Source: Tardiphaga sp. (GTDB lineage: Bacteria > Pseudomonadota > Alphaproteobacteria > Rhizobiales > Xanthobacteraceae). Taken from it: a DNA stretch of 18,714 nt. Below are positions 7,949-13,660 of the stretch, in pieces. The notes under the pieces are model-generated. The model saw only the letters and a program-made list of their open reading frames with translations. It was not told the DNA's origin and made no database searches. The stretch lies in contig JACMOT010000536.1 of NCBI GenBank assembly GCA_014377915.1, forward strand, positions 1 to 18,714. The letters are read 5' to 3'. The translations under genes were made by a program, and so were the position numbers. How positions within the stretch are numbered: position 1 is the stretch's first letter; each line of letters opens with the position of its first letter.

Positions 7949-8100
7949 CTCCTCCGTCATTACGAGCCCGGGATAAGTCGGCTGTGCCGAACTATCCCGG
8001 AGCGAGGCAATCCAGAAAGCGACAAGCGAAGACTGGATTCCTTCATCGCAAGGGGTCAGGGGAAAGCCAATTGGCTTTCCCCTGAGCCCTTGCGATGAAG
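7949..8100. repeat. Composite intergenic palindromic repeat of bradyrhizobial type
   Basis: After CTCCGTCATTACGAG (about 7952-7966) come three successive inverted repeats. Hairpin 1 at 7968-8000 has CCGGGATA paired with its complement and two mismatches inside the stem. Hairpin 2 at 8009-8039 has AATCCAG paired with CTGGATT. The third is a 60-bp palindrome at 8041-8100. The TCATTACGAG and AATCCAG segments recall the dispersed repeats seen in Bradyrhizobium and Rhodopseudomonas intergenic DNA (recalled, not searched). No gene is visible in 7918-8336. Confidence 0.75.
8041..8100. repeat. 60-bp near-perfect palindrome
   Basis: The left arm 8041-8070 (starts CTTCATCGCAAGGGG) and right arm 8071-8100 (ends CCCTTGCGATGAAG) are reverse complements at 29 of 30 positions. 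The only mismatch is a G/G pair at 8055/8086. There is no spacer: the centre is CCAATTGG. It could form a cruciform, or in RNA a long hairpin acting as a terminator for the upstream plus-strand genes. Confidence 0.9.
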
Positions 8101-8125
8101 GAGCAGAAGTTGCGAACCAACTTAA

Positions 8126-8177
8126 AATAATACCGTTACAGGATGCCGGTAGTGAACCTGCAACGGCACTCATTATT
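8126..8177. other. Nested stem-loop in the dksA-side intergenic region
   Basis: Three consecutive complementary blocks pair in register: AATAAT (8126-8131) with ATTATT (8172-8177), CCGTT (8133-8137) with AACGG (8162-8166), and CAGG (8139-8142) with CCTG (8157-8160), around a 14-nt loop. There is no T-tract, so it is not an obvious terminator. It could be part of the repeat or a structured RNA; I see no reading frame in it. Confidence 0.4.
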
Positions 8178-8295
8178 ATGCTCGCGCCGCTTCCGGGTAT
8201 CTCGAACAATAAATAACTGAACTACAGGCGGTTGTGTTTGCGCAAGCGCCCGCGAGACACGGACGTGGTCGACGCATCGTCCCAGTACAAATGAG

Positions 8296-8321
8296 AACGG
8301 CCGCCTTGCGGGGCGGCCGTT
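8296..8321 (-). terminator. Terminator after dksA (possibly bidirectional)
   Basis: AACGGCCGCC (8296-8305) pairs perfectly with GGCGGCCGTT (8312-8321) around a 6-nt loop, 15 nt beyond the dksA stop. The T-rich flank is better on the plus strand (TTTTGATTTT) than on the minus strand (TTCTCATTT), so it may end transcription from both sides. Confidence 0.7.
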
Positions 8322-8336
8322 TTGATTTTCAGCAAC

Positions 8337-8753
8337 CTACTCGTCGCGATAGACTTTCTCGCGCTTCTCGTGGCGCTCCTGGGCTTCGACCGAGAGCGTG
8401 GCGATCGGGCGGGCCTCAAGGCGCTTCAGCGAGATCGGCTCGCCGGTCTCTTCGCAATAGCCGTAGGTGTTCTCGTCGATGCGCTGCATCGCGGCGTCGA
8501 TCTTGGAGATCAGCTTGCGTTGCCGGTCGCGCGCGCGCAGTTCTATGGCGCGATCGGTTTCCGAAGACGCGCGGTCGGCGAGGTCGGGGTGGTTGACGTT
8601 TTCTTCTTGCAGCGTCTGCAGCGTAACGCGGGATTCGCGTAAAATTTCTTCCTTCCAGGCCAGCAATTTACCGCGAAAGTAATCGCGCTGGCGATCGTTC
8701 ATGAAAGGCTCTTTGTCGGAAGGTCGATAGCTTTTCAACTTGTCCAAGGCCAA
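8337..8753 (-). CDS. dksA: RNA polymerase-binding transcription factor DksA
   Basis: DksA binds the RNA polymerase secondary channel and, with ppGpp, adjusts transcription during starvation. The 138-residue protein has a long coiled-coil region with the functional tip ADRA (D60, A62, matching the D-x-A tip of E. coli DksA), then RARDRQRKLISKIDAAMQRI and the degenerate zinc-finger segment YGYCEETGEPISLKRLEARP. Only one of the four zinc cysteines remains (C100); the others are Thr, Ser and Ala, as in some alphaproteobacterial DksA proteins. The start is the ATG at 8753, preceding the conserved YRPSD segment; an internal Met at residue 18 is an alternative. Proximity to fliX resembles the Caulobacter arrangement as I recall it. 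Confidence 0.92.
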   Translation of the reverse strand: MALDKLKSYRPSDKEPFMNDRQRDYFRGKLLAWKEEILRESRVTLQTLQEENVNHPDLADRASSETDRAIELRARDRQRKLISKIDAAMQRIDENTYGYCEETGEPISLKRLEARPIATLSVEAQERHEKREKVYRDE

Positions 8754-8798
8754 TCCATCCGTCCATGCAAGGCGCCGGAAACTCCGGCCGCGCCGCAG

Positions 8799-8827
8799 CT
8801 TATATATCTACGTCATGTGACAGACAA
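8799..8827 (-). promoter_or_regulatory. Candidate housekeeping promoter for dksA
   Basis: On the minus strand, TTGTCT (8827-8822) and TATAAG (8804-8799) are separated by 17 nt and would start transcription about 40 nt before the dksA ATG. A small hairpin, CCGGAGTTTCCGG, lies in the resulting leader. This is a motif match only. Confidence 0.35.
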
Positions 8828-8964
8828 TATCGCCATTTGGGCCAAAAGCCCGTCAGCCACAGGGTTTTCGCTGGGAACCCGGACCGGGCGCGATGCAGCG
8901 GTGGCGGGCCTGGACTTTGCTCAGAGGCGAACCGGGGCGGCGCCCGAACAGGGCCGGACCGTGG

Positions 8965-9375
8965 TCAGACCTGACCAGCCTTGGCAAGTTCAACCTCGAC
9001 CCGGAGCTCGATCTCCGACAGTACGGCGTCGAGCCCGGCATGGCCGGACGACGATTTCAGATCCGCCGCCGCGGCGCGCAGCCGCGCCACCGTTGCCGGA
9101 TTGAACGAGCCCATCAGCAGGCCTAGTTTGAGATCGTCGAGCACATCGAGCGCGCCGCGGCCGCGCGCGACCGAGCGCTTGCGGCGCTCCATCGGATCCT
9201 CCACCCCCTGCATTGCCATCAGGGCGTCGAGGCTGGCGGCTGGCCGCGGCTGCAACGTCGGACGGGTCTCGGTGGGCGCCGCCGCATCCGGCAACGAGAA
9301 GCCGGTGGAACTTGTCCGCTTCGTGGGCGCGGAGGGCGAGCCGAGAGTGGTGCCGTTCGGTCCATAAATGCGCAT
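8965..9375 (-). CDS. fliX: Flagellar assembly regulator FliX
   Basis: In Caulobacter, FliX senses early basal-body assembly and controls FlbD, the activator of sigma-54 flagellar promoters. The 136-residue protein has a low-complexity Ser/Thr/Pro N-terminus, then SLDALMAMQGVEDPMERRKRSVARG and RGALDVLDDLKLGLLMG (about residues 73-89), the conserved FliX core, and a helical C-terminus. It is divergent from flgI, the conserved arrangement in alphaproteobacteria, and precedes dksA on the same strand by 211 nt. The ATG at 9375 has no strong Shine-Dalgarno. A CtrA-like box lies upstream at 9483-9501. The presence of FliX implies a FlbD regulator outside this window. Confidence 0.88.
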   Translation of the reverse strand: MRIYGPNGTTLGSPSAPTKRTSSTGFSLPDAAAPTETRPTLQPRPAASLDALMAMQGVEDPMERRKRSVARGRGALDVLDDLKLGLLMGSFNPATVARLRAAAADLKSSSGHAGLDAVLSEIELRVEVELAKAGQV

Positions 9376-9482
9376 CGACGTATCCAGCGAGGGGGGACGG
9401 CCGGCCTGGCCGCGGGGCGGCTTGCCCGTCGAGGGCTAGCACGACGGCGTAAACGGAACCCCATCCAGAAGGGTCGTCTTTT

Positions 9483-9501
9483 ATGGTTAATCATTGGTAA
9501 A
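9483..9501 (-). promoter_or_regulatory. CtrA-like box upstream of fliX
   Basis: Read on the minus strand, TTTA-CCAATGA-TTAACCAT gives TTTA-N7-TTAAC, one base off the CtrA consensus TTAA-N7-TTAAC, extended to the TTAACCAT 8-mer. It lies about 110 nt before the fliX start. CtrA control of fliX is known in Caulobacter; here it is inferred from the motif. Confidence 0.6.
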
Positions 9502-9504
9502 CGG

Positions 9505-9538
9505 CCCGGCAAAAATTGCCGCGGGCGGCAGTTTTGCC
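9505..9538. promoter_or_regulatory. Palindromic candidate activator site between fliX and flgI
   Basis: GGCAAAAATTGCCGC (9508-9522) is nearly the reverse complement of GCGGCAGTTTTGCC (9525-9538), separated by 2 bases. It ends 79 nt before the -24 element of the flgI promoter, suitable for a sigma-54 enhancer-binding protein. It recalls the CGGCAAA-rich ftr elements bound by Caulobacter FlbD (from memory). Binding is inferred. Confidence 0.5.
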
Positions 9539-9616
9539 ACCACGCCGGAACTTCTCCCGACTTCCCCGAATGCGGTTTTTCGTAACGATTTCAACGATTT
9601 GTATCGCCAAACCGTA

Positions 9617-9633
9617 CTGGCACGGCACTCGCA
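9617..9633 (+). promoter_or_regulatory. Sigma-54 (-24/-12) promoter for the flgI operon
   Basis: CTGGCACGGCACTCGCA matches YTGGCACGRNNNTTGCW except that the -12 element is TCGC. Transcription would start near 9645, about 57 nt before the flgI ATG at 9702. This also argues against the longer open frame beginning at 9516. Confidence 0.87.
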
Positions 9634-9701
9634 TAGTTAAGGCTGGATCCTCGCCATGGCAGTGGCAAGGGGTCCGGATCTACCTCAGCGGGGAGCAGAG
9701 G

Positions 9702-10826
9702 ATGCCTAGCCTAACTTCGGCGAGAATCACCTGGACGGTCTGCACGGCGCTGCTGGCGCTGGCGCTGTCCATGGTGTCCGCGCAGGCCACGTCGCGGATC
9801 AAGGATCTCGCCAATATCGAAGGCGTGCGGCAGAATCAGCTGATCGGCTACGGCCTCGTGGTCGGCCTCAATGGTACTGGCGACACCCTCAACAACATTC
9901 CTTTCACCAAGCAGTCGCTGCAGGCGATGCTGGAACGGATGGGCGTCAATATCCGCGGCGCCACCATCCGCACCGGCAACGTCGCCGCCGTGATGGTCAC
10001 CGGCAACCTGCCCGCCTTCGGCACCCAGGGCACCCGGATGGACGTCACCGTCTCGGCGCTCGGTGATTCCAAAAACCTGATGGGCGGCACCCTGCTCGTC
10101 ACTCCCCTGCTCGGCGCCGATGGCAACGTCTACGCCGTGGCGCAGGGCTCGCTGGCCATTGGTGGCTTCGCCGCTGAAGGCGCCGCCGCCTCCGTCACCC
10201 GCGGTGTGCCGACCGTCGGCCGCATCGCCAATGGCGCCATCATCGAGCGCGAGATCGAATTCGCCCTCAACCGGCTGCCCAGCGTCCGGCTGGCGCTGCG
10301 CAATCCCGACTTCACCACCGCCAAGCGCATCGCCGCGGCGGTCAACGACTTCCTGGGATCGAAGACCGCCGAACCGATCGATCCGTCGACGGTGCAGATG
10401 GCGATCCCGCCGGAATTCAAGGGCAATGTGGTGGCCCTGCTCACCGAGATCGAGCAGTTGCAGGTCGAGCCGGATCTGGCCGCCAAGATCATCATCGACG
10501 AGCGCTCCGGGATCATCGTGATGGGCCGCGACGTCCGCGTCGCCACCGTCGCCGTGGCACAGGGCAACCTGACCGTCACCATCTCCGAAGGGGCCAATGT
10601 CAGCCAGCCCGCGGCCTTGTCGAACGGCCGAACCGTGACCACCCCCACCACGCGGGTCGGCGTCTCCGAGGACGGCAAGAAGCTGGCGCTGGTCAAGGAC
10701 GGCGTCTCGCTGCAGCAACTGGTCGATGGCCTCAACGGCCTGGGCATCGGCCCGCGTGACCTGATCGGCATCCTGCAGGCCATCAAGGCCGCCGGCGCGA
10801 TCCAGGCCGACATCGAGGTGATGTGA
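9702..10826 (+). CDS. flgI: Flagellar P-ring protein FlgI
   Basis: FlgI assembles the P ring around the rod in the peptidoglycan layer. The 374-residue precursor has a signal peptide with hydrophobic core TALLALALSMVSA and likely cleavage after AQA at residue 29. The conserved P-ring sequence begins with SRIKDLANIEGVRQNQLIGY and GLVVGLNGTGD, includes MDVTVSALGDSKNLMGGTLL, and ends with LQAIKAAGAIQADIEVM. The frame is open from 9516, but that extension crosses the sigma-54 promoter; GGGAG lies just before the chosen ATG at 9702. flgJ follows with overlapping stop and start. FlgA, its chaperone, is encoded in the other plus-strand operon at 2914-3960. Confidence 0.95.
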   Translation: MPSLTSARITWTVCTALLALALSMVSAQATSRIKDLANIEGVRQNQLIGYGLVVGLNGTGDTLNNIPFTKQSLQAMLERMGVNIRGATIRTGNVAAVMVTGNLPAFGTQGTRMDVTVSALGDSKNLMGGTLLVTPLLGADGNVYAVAQGSLAIGGFAAEGAAASVTRGVPTVGRIANGAIIEREIEFALNRLPSVRLALRNPDFTTAKRIAAAVNDFLGSKTAEPIDPSTVQMAIPPEFKGNVVALLTEIEQLQVEPDLAAKIIIDERSGIIVMGRDVRVATVAVAQGNLTVTISEGANVSQPAALSNGRTVTTPTTRVGVSEDGKKLALVKDGVSLQQLVDGLNGLGIGPRDLIGILQAIKAAGAIQADIEVM

Positions 10827-11176
10827 TGATGGTTCATGGCGCCGCCGCTGCGGCCTACCAGGCCAAGCACCCGACCATCAATGGCCGGCCCGATGTGCTG
10901 CTGACCGACGCGCTGGCCAAGGTGTCGCCGGAAGCGCAGAAAAAGTCGCGCGTACAGTCGGAGGATTTCGAAGCGATGTTCATCAATTCGATGTTCTCGC
11001 AGATGACGTCCGGCGTGAAGGGCGAAGGCCCTTTCGGCGAGACCACCGGTACCGGCGTCTGGCGCTCGATGCTCACCGAGCAATATTCCAAGGCGTTCGC
11101 GAAGGCCGGCGGCATCGGTATTTCCAGCGACGTGTTTCGCACGCTCATTCTTCAACAGGCCAACCGCGCCAGCTGA
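10826..11176 (+). CDS. flgJ: Rod-binding protein FlgJ/CheL (N-terminal domain only)
   Basis: The 116-residue protein corresponds to the rod-capping N-terminal domain of FlgJ (DFEAMFINSMFSQMTSG, about residues 48-64; GVWRSMLTEQYSKAFAKAGGIGIS, about 77-100). The muramidase domain of enteric FlgJ is absent, as usual in alphaproteobacteria, where a separate lytic enzyme is used. The ATG at 10826 overlaps the flgI TGA (TGATG), with GAGGTG at 10815-10820 as ribosome site, implying translational coupling. A GTG at 10823 is an alternative that adds one residue. The Caulobacter orthologue is called CheL. Confidence 0.88.
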   Translation: MMVHGAAAAAYQAKHPTINGRPDVLLTDALAKVSPEAQKKSRVQSEDFEAMFINSMFSQMTSGVKGEGPFGETTGTGVWRSMLTEQYSKAFAKAGGIGISSDVFRTLILQQANRAS

Positions 11177-11193
11177 TCTCCGAGGACACCATC

Positions 11194-11697
11194 ATGAATC
11201 AAGCGCAACGCCAGCCCGCACCCGCCGCGCCGATCGCCGCGCCGCCGCGACCCGCCGCTACCCCGGTCGAGGCGCGCAAGCTCGCCGAGTCCATGATGGA
11301 TGCGATGAACAACTTGCTCGCGGTGATCGAGCAGGAAACCGCGCTGGTGCGTGCCGGCAAGGTGCGCGAGGCGATTCTGCTGGAGTCGAAAAAGAACGAG
11401 ATGTCGCATCGCTATATCGCGATGATCACGTTGATGAAGAACAGCCAGAAATATCTCGCGCAGGCGACGCCCGATCTGCTCTCCGCGCTGCGCCGTCACC
11501 ACGACGTGTTCCGCGCCATGCTGCAGGTCAACCTGACCGTGCTTGCCACCGCGCACGCGGTGTCGGAAGGCATCATTCGCGGCGTCAATGCCGAGGTCCA
11601 GAAGCGCAATATTCCGCAGACCTACACCGCCGCCGGCCAGCGCGCGCAACCCGGCCGCGGCAACATGACACCGATTGTCGTCAACCGATCGATGTAA
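11194..11697 (+). CDS. FlgN/FlbY-like putative flagellar export chaperone
   Basis: The 167-residue protein has a Pro/Ala-rich N-terminus (about 1-25) and then helices with heptad-like spacing (ARKLAESMMDAMNNLLAVIE; TALVRAGKVREAILLESKKNEM), resembling the FlgN family of export chaperones for hook-associated proteins. In Caulobacter the gene after flgI-cheL is flbY (as I recall), which fits position and size. GAGGA at 11181-11185 is the ribosome site, and the gene follows flgJ by 17 nt, so it belongs to the flgI operon. Similarity is by overall pattern, so the chaperone role is inferred. Confidence 0.7.
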   Translation: MNQAQRQPAPAAPIAAPPRPAATPVEARKLAESMMDAMNNLLAVIEQETALVRAGKVREAILLESKKNEMSHRYIAMITLMKNSQKYLAQATPDLLSALRRHHDVFRAMLQVNLTVLATAHAVSEGIIRGVNAEVQKRNIPQTYTAAGQRAQPGRGNMTPIVVNRSM

Positions 11698-11835
11698 TGG
11701 CGGCCGAAGCGCCGATACGTTACTATTATTTGAATCAAATCGTCGCCGGAAGGTAAGCAACGCCTTCACGCGATTGCGACATACTGAGGTTTGGGAAGGG
11801 GTCGGGATCCATCCAATGGAGGCCAGGAGGCTGCC

Positions 11836-12210
11836 ATGGCAACCGACTTTAGCATCAAACCGGTGGGGGCACCGGTCGCCACACCGATTCTCCGGCCCGT
11901 GCCCGACGCGGTGCGCGCGGCTGTGCCCACACAACTGCCGCCCGACAAGAGCGTAACCGCGGCCGAGCCGCTGCTGCGCGCCAACATTTCCGCCAGCAAT
12001 TATCAGCAGGTCGACAGCGATCGGATCTCGCGGGAAGTGCTCGTCGACCGCGATGCCGCCGAGGTCGTTTATGTCTCGGTAGACAAGAAAACCAACCAGG
12101 TCATCAATCAGTTTCCGGAAGAGTCCCGGCTCCGCGCCCGCGCCTATCTCCGCGCGCAGGACACGGCCAAGCTGGAAGTCCGGAAGATCGAGACCGATCG
12201 CCGGGCCTGA
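11836..12210 (+). CDS. FlaG-like flagellar protein
   Basis: The 124-residue protein has a variable, Pro/Ala-rich N-terminal half and a C-terminal segment, VVYVSVDKKTNQVINQFPEE (about residues 76-95), that matches the pattern of FlaG proteins (strand, D-x-x-T-x-x-V-I-x-Q-x-P-x-E). FlaG proteins affect filament length, and their genes are usually near flagellin genes. The frame is open from 11791, but AGGAGG at 11825-11830 places the start at the ATG at 11836. It follows the FlgN-like gene after 138 nt with no sigma-54 motif, so it may be the last gene of the flgI operon or have its own promoter. A short palindrome, ATTTGAATCAAAT, lies at 11728-11740. Confidence 0.6.
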   Translation: MATDFSIKPVGAPVATPILRPVPDAVRAAVPTQLPPDKSVTAAEPLLRANISASNYQQVDSDRISREVLVDRDAAEVVYVSVDKKTNQVINQFPEESRLRARAYLRAQDTAKLEVRKIETDRRA

Positions 12211-12228
12211 TCGATGAGGCCCACGACG

Positions 12229-12588
12229 TCAGGCCTTGCGTAGCGCCTGCGCGGTGTCGAGAAAGGTGCTGTTGGTCACGGGGTCGGTCACCGCGTTCTT
12301 GATGGTCGCCTTGTTGGCGCCAGCCAGCGCGAATTTGGTATCGCCGATCCGGAATCCCCCATCCTTTATCAGCACCTGCTGATACTTGACTGTACCGGCG
12401 CTGCTGTACTTCACCTGCGCGCGAAAACCCGAAATCTGCGAAACATCGATTTCGAAGGTCTTCTTGTTGGCGTAGGTGCCACTCCAGTTACCCTTGTAGA
12501 GAGCGGGATCGACGGCGACGTATTTGGTCGAGGTCGTCGGCACCTTGGTGGTGTAGCCGCTGGAGAGAATGCTCAAGATGTCGGCCAT
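12229..12588 (-). CDS. Conserved-looking hypothetical protein, probably flagellum-associated
   Basis: I cannot assign a function. The 119-residue protein (MADILSILSSGYTTKV...) has no signal peptide or membrane segment. It alternates short hydrophobic and polar stretches suggestive of a small beta-rich domain (YKGNWSGTYANKKTFEIDV; GFRAQVKYSSAGTVKYQQVL; GGFRIGDTKFAL). The frame is open from 12612, but AAGGA just ahead of the ATG at 12588 sets the start. It lies between the FlaG-like gene (convergent, 18 nt apart) and flaF (same strand, 105 nt upstream). A perfect TTAA-N7-TTAA box sits 73 nt upstream, and its 16-bp core is shared with the flagellin 1 promoter region, so co-regulation with the filament is plausible. 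Confidence 0.75.
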   Translation of the reverse strand: MADILSILSSGYTTKVPTTSTKYVAVDPALYKGNWSGTYANKKTFEIDVSQISGFRAQVKYSSAGTVKYQQVLIKDGGFRIGDTKFALAGANKATIKNAVTDPVTNSTFLDTAQALRKA

Positions 12589-12660
12589 GACGGATCCTTC
12601 ATGCCTGCGCAACGACTGGAATCGCTACGAATATGGCTGCCGCAGTAGGCGGCCCGGGGT

Positions 12661-12676
12661 CTTAAGACCCGGTTAA
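12661..12676 (-). promoter_or_regulatory. CtrA-like box upstream of the hypothetical gene at 12229-12588
   Basis: On the minus strand, TTAA-CCGGGTC-TTAAG is an exact TTAA-N7-TTAA match. It begins 73 nt before the hypothetical start and overlaps the 14-bp palindrome GGGTCTTAAGACCC (12657-12670). The 16-mer TTAACCGGGTCTTAAG differs from that at 16152-16167 at only two positions. Confidence 0.6.
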
Positions 12677-12693
12677 GCGGCCCCCGCGGCGTT

Positions 12694-13059
12694 TCAGACG
12701 CGACCGCTGAGACCCGCCGCGATGTTACGGTTGATGTCGATCAGCGACTGCAATTTTTCGACTTCCGGCTTCAGCTTCAGCGCGGCGCACTGCGTCAGCA
12801 CGAAGATGCCGATATTGGCGATGTTCTGGCGAATCTCGATCGGCTGCGGGCTGGCATTGTCCATCGCATCGCCAAGAAAGATCGACCACAGCTTGCGATT
12901 GAACATCAGCGCGTCTTCGAGGCCCTCATCCGTGGCGGCCCAGTTCTGCATCACGTCCTGCAGCTTGCGGGCCGCCTTCAACAGCGCCTGAGCTTCGATG
13001 TCGCGGGGGCTTGCCGTGGTTCGTGCGGTCCGCGCGTAAGCCTGGGCACCAGTCGACAT
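12694..13059 (-). CDS. flaF: Flagellar biosynthesis regulator FlaF
   Basis: FlaF is the partner and antagonist of FlbT in controlling flagellin synthesis and secretion in alphaproteobacteria. The 121-residue helical protein shows the family pattern: SPRDIEAQALLKAARKLQ (about 17-34), EDALMFNRKLWSIFLGD (about 48-64), IRQNIANIGIFVLTQ (about 76-90) and a C-terminal LIDINRNIAAGL. The gene lies 3 nt after the flbT stop; the ribosome site (TGAGG) is within the end of flbT, so the two are translationally coupled. The start is the ATG at 13059. Confidence 0.92.
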   Translation of the reverse strand: MSTGAQAYARTARTTASPRDIEAQALLKAARKLQDVMQNWAATDEGLEDALMFNRKLWSIFLGDAMDNASPQPIEIRQNIANIGIFVLTQCAALKLKPEVEKLQSLIDINRNIAAGLSGRV

Positions 13060-13062
13060 GCA

Positions 13063-13440
13063 TTACCTCAGAAGATCGTCTTCGCGTTTCATAAGTACAC
13101 GCAGTTCTCTGAGTGCTTTGTAAAGAGCGCCGCTTAAAATTAGATTACTTACCTCGGCCAATTGATCTCGAAAGCTGGGCACCGCTTCCATCAGATCCTT
13201 CATGAAACCAAGGTAGAGTTCCTGGTAGCCCGGGATATCGTTTTCCAGATACATCATCTGCACGCAGAGATAGATCCGCTTCACCGGCGTGGTCGCCGTC
13301 TCCGATGTGAGAATGTCCTTCTCGCGCAGGATCGGGGCATCGCCGTCGATCAGGAAGGCCGTGCGGGTATCCGAATTGGTGATGACGCTTTGCCCGATGA
13401 TGATTCGTTCGCCCGGCTTCAGTTCGACTCGCAAAGGCAT
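13063..13440 (-). CDS. flbT: Flagellin post-transcriptional regulator FlbT
   Basis: FlbT binds the flagellin mRNA leader in Caulobacter and destabilises it until the hook is complete. The 125-residue protein matches the family throughout: MPLRVELKPGERIIIGQSVI, then RTAFLIDGDAPILREKDIL, VKRIYLCVQMMYL and the helical C-terminus. AGAGGAG lies 6 nt before the ATG at 13440. The gene follows flagellin 1 on the same strand after 220 nt containing a terminator-like hairpin. A perfect TATAAT (13513-13508) upstream suggests its own promoter. Confidence 0.94.
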   Translation of the reverse strand: MPLRVELKPGERIIIGQSVITNSDTRTAFLIDGDAPILREKDILTSETATTPVKRIYLCVQMMYLENDIPGYQELYLGFMKDLMEAVPSFRDQLAEVSNLILSGALYKALRELRVLMKREDDLLR

Positions 13441-13507
13441 TCAGGTCTCCTCTTGCCGCGCCGGCCCGCACAGGGCCAGAATTAAACCCGACGGTATTGC
13501 GTGCCAC

Positions 13508-13513
13508 ATTATA
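13508..13513 (-). promoter_or_regulatory. Possible -10 element for flbT-flaF
   Basis: TATAAT on the minus strand, about 68 nt before the flbT ATG. No convincing -35 hexamer lies at 16-18 nt upstream, so this is a weak prediction. Confidence 0.3.
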
Positions 13514-13613
13514 GGCGAGCACACCATCTGGTTGACCTGAAATTACGCGGCGACGCCAAATAATACCAGCAATCGATTAATTCCGACGCGCTTGCACGTC
13601 CGCGAATACGAAA

Positions 13614-13635
13614 GCGGCGAGGTTTCCCTCGCCGC
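13614..13635 (-). terminator. Terminator-like hairpin after flagellin 1
   Basis: GCGGCGAGG (13614-13622) pairs with CCTCGCCGC (13627-13635) around TTTC, 25 nt beyond the flagellin stop. The minus-strand tail TTTCGTATT is only weakly T-rich, so read-through into flbT-flaF is possible. Confidence 0.6.
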
Positions 13636-13660
13636 GTGTATCTGCTTCATGCCGCCAGGA

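Noticed and set aside
7949..8177. CRISPR array or tRNA/rRNA gene in the repeat region
   Set aside because: The hairpins are not regularly spaced direct repeats, and no cloverleaf or rRNA-like sequence is visible.
9516..9701. N-terminal extension of flgI to an ATG at 9516
   Set aside because: It overlaps the sigma-54 promoter and would place 62 residues before a good signal peptide.
9711..10718. Long minus-strand open frame of 335 codons opposite flgI
   Set aside because: It is the antisense shadow of flgI in a GC-rich gene; its His/Gly/Asp-rich product resembles no family and has no ribosome site.
10130..11155. Minus-strand open frame of 341 codons opposite flgI and flgJ
   Set aside because: It spans two well-identified plus-strand genes and has no recognisable domain.
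13487..13504. Possible sigma-54 promoter for flbT (GTGGCACG on the minus strand)
   Set aside because: The -24 element looks good, but no GC-containing -12 element occurs at the required spacing.
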